Shown here: positions 32,557 through 43,632 of the stretch, in pieces
Position numbering within the stretch: position 1 is the first letter of the stretch
How the letters are laid out: every line of letters starts with the position of its first letter
NCBI GenBank assembly: GCA_026261815.1
Contig: JAMPIT010000848.1
Location: 6,190,501 to 6,254,500 of the forward strand
Reading direction: 5' to 3'
DNA from: Monarcha castaneiventris obscurior
Taxonomy: Eukaryota; Chordata; Aves; Passeriformes; Monarchidae
Length of the DNA stretch: 64,000 bases
Notes under the pieces: generated by a model
Seen by the model: only the letters and a program-made list of their open reading frames with translations
Told to the model about the DNA's origin: nothing
Database searches by the model: none
Translations under genes and position numbers: made by a program

Positions 32557-35500
32557 TTTAGGGACGTGAAGCAGAGGCTGCAGCAGCAGCATCACCCACC
32601 CCCAAACCACAGCCTTGCTCCCAGCACCGGATCCATCCCCAGCTGCATCTCCCTGGCAGCGTTCAAGGGCCCAGACTCCCCTCAAACACCTTCGAGCCAG
32701 AGACAGGAGCTTAGCAACCACACTTACTCTCCTGTGATCAGGGTCTGGCTCCTGTTAAGTACCAGACTTCCCAGTGACATTCCTGTGCCACCTTTCCCAG
32801 CAGCCCAGGCAGATGGGCCAGCACAGGAGTGGTGCTTACTCCATCCAGAGCTCTTCCCAGGCCACTTTTCAACTTAGCAATGCACATAAACATATTTTAC
32901 ATGTAAACTGGGCAATTAAGAAGGCAAATGTTTTAAAATACGAGGATTTATTGGCATAAAATTCGGCATCTATCAACGCTGCATAAATAGTTTTACATAA
33001 AAAGCCATCTGGAAACAGGTTGTTTATCATATTTGTTCAGTTACGACTTGCTGGGTTCGAGGCTGTGCCTCCCTCATTAGCTGTCAAGACAGCTTGACAT
33101 GGCTGATGAGAGGTGGATGTATATGAAATCCTGGATGTATGTGGAATTCTGCACAGTGCATGAATATTAACTTGGGCTTCTGGGTAGCTGCACTGCTTCA
33201 CACAGCCCGGACAAGCTCTACACTGGAATTCCTCTGCGAGGAAAAAGCAGGCTGGGAAATTGCTCTTTACACCAGGTCTGGCTGGAAATACTTGTAGTCA
33301 GGTCTAGGAATGTGTTTGACCCTCCTGGCGTCAGTGGAAGGGTCTGAGGGTGGGAATGATGGTGGCAATCATTGATTCTGGGAAAGGGAGAGCACACAAA
33401 GCCTCACTGCCACAGGAACACACAACCCAAGCATGCGATGGAGCATTTTCCTGTGTCGAGACCACACCCAGCCTCACATGGCTGCTGTTTCCAGGCAGCC
33501 CTGGATAAAGCAGCACAAGTTGCATCCTCTGAAGGGGTGCTGGAGGTGTCCCCCCGGGCTCTGGGCTGTCCCCACGGGCTGCCAAGGCCTCCTGTGCCTG
33601 CTGCAGCCACAGCCAGCAGCCTGGAGTCACAGCACGGAGCCAACAGCCACCGGCTTTTCCTGACATTTGCCGTCTCCCTTGGTTTGGGTAATGAGATCCC
33701 TGGTTCTAAATGTCAGCTCTCACGAGGTGATGCTATTGTATTTAGCTCCGTGCCCTTCTCCTGATTCCAAAACACTTGGCAGAGTTACTATAAATAACCC
33801 AATAACAAGAGCCAAATGAGTGCTTATAGAGCTGGGGAGAGGGAGTGGGTGCTGGGATACCAGGAGTGCTGGGATACCAGGAATGCTGGCTGCTGCAGGG
33901 GGACAACTGGCCCTTCCCACAGCAGGGCTGCCCAGGGGGACACGGCTGCCCAGGGGGACAGGGCACAGGGACATCTGCTCTGTGGCCTGGGCAGATCTGG
34001 GAGGCACGAGGGTGGCTCAGCCACAAGCTGGCACGGCCAGGTGCTTGTGTCCTTGGCCAAGACCTCGAGTGTCTCCCAGCCCAGATGCCCCAGTAGAATG
34101 GGGCAATTCCCTCTGCCACCCCTCCCTTTGACTCAGCTCCTTGCTCCTTGCTCCAGCCTGGAACCAGGGGGATTTCATCCCAGGAAGTTGCCTGGTCTGT
34201 CTCTACTCCCTGGGACACCAACCCAGCTCGTTCCTCTTGTCCTACCCCAGGTGTGACTTTCTGAACTGAGGGGAGAAAAATCCTGCACAGCAGATGCTGC
34301 CTCTAACCCTTCAAAACTCACACACCCCGAGTTATTTGGGCCTCAGGGTGCTGTCAGCTGCCAGCATTTGCCTGGGCCACCGTGCCCTTGTTCCACCTGG
34401 ATGCCACAGAGAGCACCGTGCATATGTGGTGAGCTTGTGCACCAGCTGCAGGTCACTCCAAAGAGCCTCCTGGGCCACCAGACCACAGCAGGGGAACCAG
34501 GGGCCTGCACAGACATGGACAATGCTTTGTGAGGCAGGAGAAGTCCCACAGAAGATGCTCCATCCCCTGCTGGGGTTGTGCATTGCCCTGGCAGTGAGGC
34601 TCTGTGCCCTTTATACAGCCCAGAAGCACCGATGTGGATTTTTGGTGCCTGCAGGAAGGTGTCAGCAATGGGATGTTGCCCTTCGCTGGCAAAAGGACAC
34701 ATTTTACCCTGAGGAGGTGCATTTGCTACTTCCTTGGGGCTTCTGTAATAGGCTGGGACCTACAACTATACTCAACTCTCCTGTGTCAAACTGGAGCTGG
34801 ATGATGCTCCTACCTCTGCAAAGGAGCTTGAGATACAAACCACAGAATAGACGAAGTGTGGTAGCCATTTAGCCTGTGATACAAGCCACAAAGAGGCCTC
34901 TGGTAAGACAGTCCCTAGTACCAGAGACTTCTGTGTGGTTAGGGTGAGAAGAGAAGCTTCTCCCTAGAAGCTTTGTTCTGTTGTGGAAATCTACCCCAGT
35001 TCTGCGTTCCTGGTTGGCCACTGACCTCTTCACCCTCCTGCTGCCTTGCATCTCCCATGGCCCAGAGAGTTCTCCACTCCAGGTTCCCCCATTGGCCTCT
35101 GCCCCATGGCTGCTGCCCCAGAGCTTCCCCACTGCTCCCATCCCCAGCCCTGCCTGGGTGCTGCCCCCGTGCCCTCAGACCATCGGTCTCTGGTGCTCGC
35201 CCCACTCCTGCACTTAAACCTGGCCTCTGCATTGTTCTCTGTCTTTGCCTCTTGGCCCCTTCAGTGTGCAGATGCCACGAGCTGCTCCCACGGAGCTCAG
35301 TGCAGAGCCCCTCGCTGCCTCTTTGCTGCTGACCCTGTTCCTGAAGCTGTCTGTGTGTGTGTGTGCTCACACACGTGTGTGAGTGAGGGCTGCTCCTCGC
35401 TCAGGAGACGCTTTGGGAAGATCGCTATGGCACAGAAGCTGCAGAGCCCGAGAGAGAGATAGAGAGGTTCCACGGGTCCCTATTCCCTGAGCAGATCCTC

Positions 35501-37505
35501 AGGAAGAGCTTCAGGGTGTTACTGGGCTGTTTTGATCGTCCCCTTTGCAGAGGCAGCATAACTTTGATCAGTTCAGCAGCAGCATGAACCGACCTGAGAA
35601 CGGCTCAACAGCAGGGCAGGATGCACTGAGATCTCTCCCTGATGGGCTCTGCTGTTGTTTCTTTGAAAGGAGCTAAAGATGAATGTTAAAGCAGGGGCTC
35701 AGAGGCATTTCAGAGAAGAGGTGTTATTTACCTGCACCATGCTATCAAAGAACAGTTTATCTTTAATCACCAGGGCCAATCCCACCAGAGAACTGCCCAC
35801 ACTCTGACATGTCTGAGCCCTTTAGGACGAGGAAGGATGAGTGACACCACCTTTCCCGGGCTCCCAGGCAGGATGAAACCCCAGGAAGAAGCTGGGGGAA
35901 GCACAGAGCCTTCAGCAGCCACCTCCAGTCCCATGCTCACTAATTAACAATAACCCATACTAATTAGCAATTACCCCCTGGCTCAGCTGATCCAGGCTTT
36001 CCAGCAGCGAGTCCCAGAGCAGATTCCAGGTAAAGGGAATGGCTTTATCTGTTAAGCTGCTCCTGGGGTTGTTAATCATGGACCAACTCTATCTGGGCAC
36101 TTTATGGCTATCACTGCATCCCACTGCACAGCGAGGGCTGGGCTGGAATACAAACCTCTCCTTCCATGAGGTTGTCCATCAGCTGCAGAATCAGCCACAA
36201 CTGCACTGTACAAAGCAGCTCTTGGGTGCTGTCAGGCAGAAGGCCAGTGCAATACAGCCAGCCCACAAATATGAGCTACTGCTTCTCACAGGCAGCTGAG
36301 GAGTGGCTTTTGCTTGGCCCCATTCCCAAACCGTGGAGATTTTAAGAATTTTGCTCTGTTTTTCCACTGGTACAAACCAATACAGCCTCAGGTTGGTGGC
36401 CTGTAAAACAAGGGGTGCAGCTCCCAGGTTAGAGAGAAGGCTGGAAAAAGGCTGAAGGGCTTCCTTGCATCTGGGGGTGGAAACTCCTCCTGTTTCAGAG
36501 CAGTAACGATCTCTAACAATTAAGAAGCAATTAAGGCATCCCCCAGCAAGAGCACCTGAACTGTGGATGCAGCAGCAGGAGCAGCACTGCTGTTCCAGTC
36601 TGAGGCTGTAAAACATGCTGGGCTGAGCACATAAACATGGCAATGGAGCACTTTTGCTGCAGGTTTCCTGAAATACCTTCACTGGGTCGAAAAATCTTGA
36701 GTATCCTTAACTCCACTTCCACAGAGAGGCAGAGGAGCAGTGGGAATTGACTGTGGATTTTTAGTGTCCACGTCAGCTCTCCAGCAGCAGATAATGGAAT
36801 AAATGAATTGTGAACTGATTCAGTGGCTAGATATCAGCAATTAAGTAGCTTGAGATCCACAGAAAAAGAGGAGCATCTAATAGGAGCATTGATTACTGAC
36901 AGTGTGAGCCTCTAAATACTTTGTGCTGCTGCTCGCTGGGGAGCAAACCTCTCCAGTTCCCCACGTCTCATCTCCCTGGGCTACTCTTTTTTTGTTGTTT
37001 ATATTCAGCAACAGAGAAAAAAGCCCATGGCATCAGTGCAGACAGCAAAGGGCTTGGCAGGTCACCTCTGCACAGCCACGTACATCCCTCAGACCCCAGT
37101 CAGGCAGCAAACCCTTGTCTCCCCCAGGCTGCTGAGATGTGGAGAAGCTTCCTGAGTCTCTAATGTGACATGAAACCACCAAATCTCCCTTCTCTCCCCG
37201 AGCTAATAAGGGGCAAGGAGGCAGAAGCACAGGTATTAATGCAGCAGGCTGACAAACACGCTGCTGACAGCAGCAGAATGGGAAAAATCGCAGAGGGAGC
37301 AGAAAAAGAACCCAGGCAGGAGCTCATAAAGGCTGAGGGCATTCACACGGCTCTGTAGAATGGATGTGTCACTGGCTCCTTCCTGCCTGGGCCTGGGCAG
37401 GAGGGGACTCACTGGTTTTGGGGCTGTCTCAGCCTCTCTGCAGCCCTCTGGGCAGTGCCAGCTGGTGACAGGCAAAACCCAGCATGGAATGGGGATAATG
37501 GGATA
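32557..37505. other. long single-copy stretch, no gene seen
   Basis: Nearly 5 kb without CR1 or LTR. Many GC-rich frames of 60-192 codons overlap (for example 34294-34872 plus, 33742-34221 minus) and none has a recognisable domain or splice context. The AT-rich block 32876-33060 (TACATGTAAACTGGGCAATT) is a candidate conserved non-coding element. Around 33860-33970 there are short direct repeats (GGGATACCAGGA, GCCCAGGGGGACA). A TG/CA dinucleotide block lies at 35349-35385. Confidence 0.5.
35349..35385. repeat. TG/CA dinucleotide repeat with inverted halves
   Basis: Several GT units are followed by GCTCACACACGTGTGTGAG, which contains the near-palindrome CTCACACACGTGTGTGAG. This can form a cruciform or Z-type structure. 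It is a simple repeat. Confidence 0.85.
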
Positions 37506-37570
37506 GGGGTGTTGGAATTAGCTGATCTTTAAAGCCCCTTCCAGCCCAAACCATTCTGTGGTTCTGTGAT
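37506..37570 (+). mobile_element. CR1 LINE 3' tail only
   Basis: The end of a CR1: GCTGATCTTTAAAGCCCCTT followed by CCATTCTGTGGTTCTGTGAT. The tail has two ATTCTGTG-like units. Confidence 0.85.
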
Positions 37571-38439
37571 CCCAGCCAGGTCAGCAGCACCATGGGTCAT
37601 TGCCCAGAAGTCAGAGCAAACAACAGTCACTGCAGAGATCCAGAAACCTCCATTTTTTCTGTTTTTAGGCACCATTACTCCCCCTTTCCATGGTGACAGA
37701 GGCTCTGGAAGCCCCCTGAGGTGGTGTTTTTGCAGCATGCCCCGAGCTGTAAGCACAGCTCACGTCAAAAAAGAGCAGACTGTAATACAAGGTTTTGGGG
37801 CAGAGGTTTTGAGAGCTTCAGCTGAGTAAATACCCCAACACCGAGGTCCTTAACCAGAGTTGTGCTCAGAGCAGCTCCCAATTAACCTTTTCCCTTGGTT
37901 ATTCCAGCAGGCTCCAGGACACAGCAGGAGTGACAGAGCAGCTCCGTGGACAGACCAGTGAGAGCAGCACTTTAACCTCTCAGGGCAAATTCATAATTCA
38001 GTACCAGGATTAATAGCATATATCACATTTAAAGCCCTTAATATATGTGGCCAGGCAGATTAGCAGATGAATATGAAATTAGTGCCCTAGCAGCAGGCAT
38101 GAATTATTCAGGGACTGACTGTCCTGCCCTGCAACAAGCAGCAGAGCCAGGGGCCTTTGGGTGGGCCAGGAGTATGGAGCACCCATAAATCTGTGCCCAG
38201 CCCACTCCCAGCATGAAGAAACCCAGTCCTACAGGGCTGAACAGGGGCGAGGAACATCATTAAAACCTAGAGAGTTTTGTGTTTTCCAGAGCCCTGTGAA
38301 TACCAGGGTCCAAACCAGCACATCCCAGAGAAGCAATTCCCACATTTCACCCAAAGGACACACAGCAGCAGGGAGAGGCTGTGCCTTTCTCTGGGCTCAT
38401 CTGAACTCAGCAGTGTCCAGAGGATGAGTTTGGTGGTGG
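37571..38439. other. single-copy DNA; AT-rich block 37975-38120
   Basis: No gene. The block 37975-38120 (TTAATAGCATATATCACATT, GAATATGAAATTAGTGCCCT) is AT-rich and non-repetitive and could be conserved non-coding sequence. Confidence 0.4.
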
Positions 38440-38568
38440 AAGTGCCCAAGGCCAGCTTGGATGGGGCTTAGAGCAGCCTGGGATACTGGAAGGTGTCCCT
38501 GCCCCTGGCAGGGGGGTGGGATGAGCTTTAAGATCCCTTCCAACCCAAACCATTCTATGATTCTGTGT
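38440..38568 (+). mobile_element. CR1 LINE 3'-end fragment
   Basis: Starts at AGTGCCCAAGGCCAGCTTGG and ends CCATTCTATGATTCTGTG, a well-kept double tail unit. Confidence 0.92.
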
Positions 38569-38750
38569 TTTCTGAACTTACGGAGTTGGGGGTGAAGACC
38601 CTTGCTGGGAAACTCCAGGGTCCTGCTGCACAGCCACAGCTCTGATCCCAGGCAGTTCATTCAGTAAAGCTGGGTTTAAATGAACCTCCCAAGGAGCCAG
38701 CTCAGCTGGTGACAGCCCAAGGAATTCTAGCATGGAAGCACAGCCTAAAA

Positions 38751-39113
38751 TCATAGAGTCATGGAATGGTTTGGGCTGGAAAGGATCATCTCTTTTCACC
38801 CCTTGCCATGGGCAGGGACAGCTTCCACTATCCCAGGCTGCTACAAATCCCATCCAAGCTGGCCTTGGACACTTCCAGGGATCCAGGGGCAGCCCCAGCT
38901 CACAGGGAGGAATTTCTCCTCAGTATCCCACCAAACCTGCCCTCTGCAGTTTGAAGCCTTTCCCCCTCGTCCTGTCACTCCAGGCCCTTTTAAACAATTC
39001 CTCTCCAGATTTGTTCTAAGTCCCTTTCAGGTACTGAAAGGCCACAAGGAGGTGATCCCAGAGCCTTCTCTTCTCCAGGCTGAACAATCTCAATTCTCTC
39101 AGCTTTTAAAAGC
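38751..39113 (-). mobile_element. CR1 LINE, minus strand
   Basis: The plus strand begins TCATAGAGTCATGGAATGGT and goes through GGGCAGGGACAGCTTCCACT to the reverse-transcriptase tail region (TTCTCTTCTCCAGGCTGAAC). It lies about 180 bp from the plus-strand copy at 38440, so the two tails face each other. Confidence 0.92.
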
Positions 39114-39441
39114 ACACACCTCCTTCCTCCACCACCTCACCTGTCTGCTTTTCCTCTTGAGCATCCAACAGCTTGAGCTGTGCCAACAGCAGTGACCCTA
39201 CAGCCTCTCCACTGAGCTCTGGGATCTCAGGATTGGCACAGGCTTGGCCCAAGTGCTTGTTCATACCCTGGGGCACGGCAGGAGGGAGATTTCCCCCCTT
39301 GAACAGCTTGCAGAGTCAGAAGCATTTTGCACTTTGAGTTTGATGTCAGAGTGTGTCTCATTCTCTTGGCTTTTTCAACATTATACGTAATTCCTGGAAG
39401 AAAAAAGTCCTTGAGAGCAAAGTGCCAAGAGATTTTGAAAA
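39114..39441. other. single-copy DNA, no gene seen
   Basis: Nothing recognised between two minus-strand CR1 copies. Confidence 0.4.
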
Positions 39442-39735
39442 GATCACAGAATCCTTGAATTCTAGAGCCATTAAGGTTGGAAAAGACTTCTAAGATCGAG
39501 TCTAGCCATTCACTCAGCACTGCCAAGCCCACCACTAACCGTGTCCCCAAGTGCCACATCCACATATTTTTGAAGGCCTTTAAGGACGGTGACTCCACCA
39601 CTGCCCTGACCACCCTTCCTCTGAAGGAGTTTTCCATAGCATCCAATCTAAACCTCTGCTGGCACCACCTGGGGCCGTTTCCTCTTGTCCTGTCCCTTGT
39701 TCCCTGGCAGCACAGCCTGAGCCCCACTTGGCTGC
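39442..39735 (-). mobile_element. CR1 LINE, minus strand, older subfamily
   Basis: The plus strand starts ATCACAGAATCCTTGAATTC, then CCCAAGTGCCACATCCACAT and CATCCAATCTAAACCTCTGC. It belongs with the copies at 27150, 28165, 48590 and 59390. Confidence 0.92.
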
Positions 39736-40314
39736 AGCCCGGGGGGTGTCAGAGAGCTGCAGAAAGATGCAAAGCCCTTCTCCTCCTGTGTGTGTCAGGC
39801 CACGTCCCCAAGGGGAGCACAGCCCTGCTGAGCAGGGCACACACCTTCCAGAAGGGCAGAGGGACCCACCTTCAGAGCCTCTGCTGATCCCAGCCCCACC
39901 AGCACCCTGCAGGCACGGGGAGCAGCTCAGCTCATCCAGCTCCAAAGCATTTTGGCTCCATGAGGGGGATGCCAGGACCTCCCCTGCAGCTCGTGGGTGT
40001 GCTGAGCTGTGGGATCAGCTGCACTCCCCACACATCTGGGACTCTGCTCCACACACCTCAGGGCCCCTCAGCAATGAGCTGGGGGGGCAGGGACAGGGCC
40101 CTGCCCTCCACACCTTGTTGCCAGCGATGCGTATTGATTTTTGCCTTTTTTTTTTTCTTTTATATATTCTCTATGTTCTTCACACATATATTTGGAGCTC
40201 TGTAGCCTATATTGCATTTGTAGCTAGTTTTCCCAGTACTTTTCCCTGCCCTGCTAGGCAGAAAGACAAAACACATTCCAAAGCCCCTGTCCTAGCTTGG
40301 TTTTCCCTGGGAAC
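39736..40314. other. single-copy DNA, no gene seen
   Basis: The 198-codon frame at 39728-40324 starts at the edge of a CR1 and has no domain. A T run lies at 40146-40159. Confidence 0.45.
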
Positions 40315-40655
40315 CAATGCCTAAAACCAGCTCTTCCAGACACAGTCATCAACAAAGATCAATTCTGTCTGAGGGGGGAAGATTTAGAAAGGACTTGGAC
40401 TGGGGCAGGGGGTGGAGGGTGGAGGGGAATTACATCACCACTTGTGCTCCTAATTGGTGCTCTTGTGTCAATTATGCTAATTTACCAAACTTCTAAAACT
40501 GTGTGCACCCCCATGGTGGGGGTGGGCTTTCATGGACATTTTTCCATAGCTGCCCCTGGAGATTTCCAATAAAGATCCACCTTTATATTACCTCCCACAC
40601 CAATATCATCTCAAAATTGAAATGATTGTTTCGTTTCCAGGTTCTTAAGGCATCA
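40315..40655 (+). mobile_element. probable old solo LTR, about 341 bp
   Basis: The 3' end TTCTTAAGGCATCA has the GGCATCA terminus of the 474-bp and 447-bp LTRs. AATAAA lies at 40568-40573, 82 bp before that end. The 5' end is degenerate (CAATGCC in place of TGATGCC) and I cannot match a TSD: the next 4 bp after the end are CCAG but the four before the start are GAAC. An alternative 5' edge is 40289, at TGTCCTAGC. Confidence 0.5.
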
Positions 40656-40659
40656 CCAG

Positions 40660-42938
40660 GACGAGGCCAGCCAACAGCAGCTGGGAAGCTGCAGTGTCCA
40701 TCCCTGTGTGTGTGAGTGATCCCTCAGCAGAGCTGGGCTGCTGACAGCCTTGTAAACCTCTCTCCTGGCTCCCTCAAACCTTGGTTTGTGTTCCAGTCCC
40801 TGCAGGGCATGAAAGAGGTTTGGCTCTGGTGTGACACAGACCGAGGCACTGTGCAGCAGGCACGGGCTGCTGTGGCTGCCTAATGATGCTCAGGGAGAGC
40901 TGGGACCAACCAGGGGGGCAGAAAGGGATCTGCCTGCTCCAACCCTGCCTCACACTTGGCACTGGGCAAAGGGGGAGCTGCCAGAGGTGAGACAGGCACC
41001 CACGGCCTCCCTGCTCCTCCTCACTGCCAGGGCTTGTTCCTACCTGTGAGGAGGAGTTTAATTAGGCACCTCAAGGACAGGTCCTTCTGCAGCACTGGAC
41101 TGCACAGCTGAGGCTGGTGTGAGGTGCTTTTGCAAGGATGCCCCGTGGGGTGTAAGCAGAGACTCCAAACTTCAGCCATCTGATCACTCCTGAAGCTCAC
41201 AGAATTAAACAGCAGCTCACAGAGAAAGGTGAGAAATAAAAAAGAGCTACTGAAAGAAGATATCTGTATCTGTGTGACCCTGAGGAGGACATAATTGGCA
41301 CTGATGGGGCATGAGGGATTGTCACTGGGGACACTTTGTCAGTGATCCCAATTCCCGAGAGCAAACTGGGTTAAATATCCCAGAGATTAACTCCTAACTT
41401 GGGGTAAGCCTCTAACACCTCTGCTGCACACAAAGCCTTGTGCAGGCTGAGGGCCACACCAGGCTGTGCCTTTGGGAAGCGCTGCGTTTGCAGCTGGGAG
41501 AGGGAGAGAGCAAAGCCTGGTCCTGGTGGAGTCAGGCTGGGAAAGGCTGTGTAAAACAACCCAGCAGCTTCTGATCCACAGCTGTGCCCAGGCTGAAACA
41601 CAATCAGCAGGGTCCAGCAGGTCCCCTGTCACTGAAGAGCTAAAAGGCACCAAAATAATGTGCAATGAGAAAGAACTTATTGTATGGTTTTATATTTTTT
41701 TGACACGTGGCTACTTGCTTCCACTCTGGAGGAAAGGAGGTGGAGCTGAGATGGAGCTGGGCAGGTTCTGGTGGTCCCAGGGGCACTAGATATGGATGCT
41801 CTCCCTGAAAGGCTCAGAGGAAAGAAGCTGCTGGTAAAAATCTGGGATTTCATCCTTCTTTCCTGATGCCTGTCTGCAGCTTGAATGAAATCCAGCACTG
41901 CCCGTGCTCCCAGTGAAGAGGGACCTGCACATCTCCCTTGTCAAGGGCTTCACCACAGGCTTTCATTCCTGCCATGACTTCCTGTGGGTCTCACAAACAT
42001 ATTTGGCCCCTCTGGATCTTCACAAAATGTTGCCTTTGAGTGCTGGTGGCAGGAATCCAGCCTTGGGCTGCACAGCCTTCACTGCAGAACTGGACACGGG
42101 CCAGCCACAGAATGGATTCTTTTGAATTTTGTTTGTTAGAATTATCTTTATTTTCTTTTATTAGATTCTGTGTGATTTTGTCCATGTCAGGTGGCCGTGT
42201 GAGGGAGAGCTGGGTCCCTGCCAGCTGAGCCCCTGCAGAGGTGAGATGAGATACATCAAAATGTAACCTTGGTGCATCACAGCCCTACCCTGGGGAAGGG
42301 ACATGGGGGTCACCTCGTCTCCCCTCCACACCCCAGACATCCCTGTGCTCCCATTTCAACAGGGCTGCACCCACAATTAACACATCCAGCTATTATTGTT
42401 CATTGCATGTGGTGGAGAAGCCTTCATTCATCATTTTAACGAGGATGTTCTTCGTTAAAAGAGCCCATATAGTTTATTTATAGCCTGGATGAGTTTATAC
42501 TGTGCTTTTAGCTTTAGATCCTACTGGACCTCTGGTGTTAAATCTCTCTGCCTTCTTTTGGAACCACTCGTCCTTAACCTCCTCTTGGCTAAGTTCATCT
42601 GACTGAACTTTGGGAATTATTCACCTGCCTGACTTTATCTCATTATCGAATCTCTCCTCTGGTGCATTCCTAAATTTCTCCTGCAATTTAGGGGAATCCT
42701 CCTTCGGTTGTGGCTGTTATTGAACACCTGTGGCTGGGGCACTGCTGTGGATCTTCACTCCAAGGGCTGATTCCCCTCACACCTTCCCAGCTCAGCTGTG
42801 CCTCCCCTGCAGCCTTTCTCCCGTGGGAGTGGCTCCACATCCATCCCCATTTCAGTGCACGCAGCTTCCCACACACCCCAGCCCAACAGCAATGAGACCT
42901 CTTCATCAGCTTTTTGCTACCTGAAACTTTCACTGACC
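40660..42938. other. single-copy DNA, no gene seen
   Basis: Frames of 60-107 codons only. The block 42375-42540 (CCAGCTATTATTGTTCATTG, CGTTAAAAGAGCCC) is AT-rich and a weak candidate for conserved non-coding sequence. Confidence 0.45.
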
Positions 42939-43195
42939 CACAGAATATCCTGAGCTGGGAGGGACCCACAGGATCACCCAGCCCAGCTCCCAGCCCTGCA
43001 CAGACACCCCAACAACCCCACCCTGGGCATCCTGGAGCTCTGGCAGCCTCGGGGCCGTGCCCATTCCCTGGGGAGCCTGGGCACTGCCCAGCACCCTCTG
43101 GGGGAAGAACCTTTCCTGATATCCAACCTAAATCCCCCTGACACAGCTCCAGCCATTCCCTGAGTCCTGTCACTGTCACAGAGCAGAGATCAGTG
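42939..43195 (-). mobile_element. CR1 LINE, minus strand
   Basis: The plus strand reads CACAGAATATCCTGAGCTGG, CCCAGCCCTGCACAGACACC and GGGGGAAGAACCTTTCCTGA. It lacks the short segment CCCTGGCAGCGCTGCCCAAA that the other copies of this subfamily have, so it carries a small deletion. Confidence 0.93.
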
Positions 43196-43335
43196 CCTGT
43201 TCTGTATCTTCTCCTGGGTCATGAGTACAAATATTGAACTGCACAGAGCCCACGTGCCCATCCCTGCAGGGCCTCGTTCCAGCATCCTTCTGACCATGGG
43301 CAGGGATTCACAGCTCACATCCATCATTGGAAAGG

Positions 43336-43632
43336 TTTCAAAGGGCCTGGAGTGACAGGATGAGGGGGAATGGCTTTAAATTGAAAAAGATCAGATTTAT
43401 ATTGAATATTGGGAAGAAATTCTCCCCTGTGAGGGTGGGGAGGCCCTGGCACAGGGTGCCCAGAGAAGCTGTGGCTGCCCCTGGATCCCTGGCAGTGCCC
43501 AAGGCCAGGTTGGACATTGGGGCTTGGAGCAGCCTGGGATAGTGGAAGCTGTCCCTGCCCGTGGCAGGGGGTGGCACTGGATGCTCTTTAATATCCCTTC
43601 CAACCCAAACCAGTCTGGGATTCCATGATTCT
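43336..43632 (+). mobile_element. CR1 LINE, 5'-truncated
   Basis: It starts AAAGGGCCTGGAGTGACAGG, continues through CCCTGGCACAGGGTGCCCAG, and ends CTGGGATTCCATGATTCT. It is near-identical in its second half to the copy at 32325. Confidence 0.93.

Noticed and set aside
33040..33075. GGGTTCGAGGC, similar to the B box of a tRNA gene
   Set aside because: No A box at the right distance, no cloverleaf pairing, and the match to GGTTCGANTCC is incomplete.
34294..34872. 192-codon plus-strand frame
   Set aside because: Overlapping frames exist on the other strand, the composition is unremarkable, and no domain is recognised.
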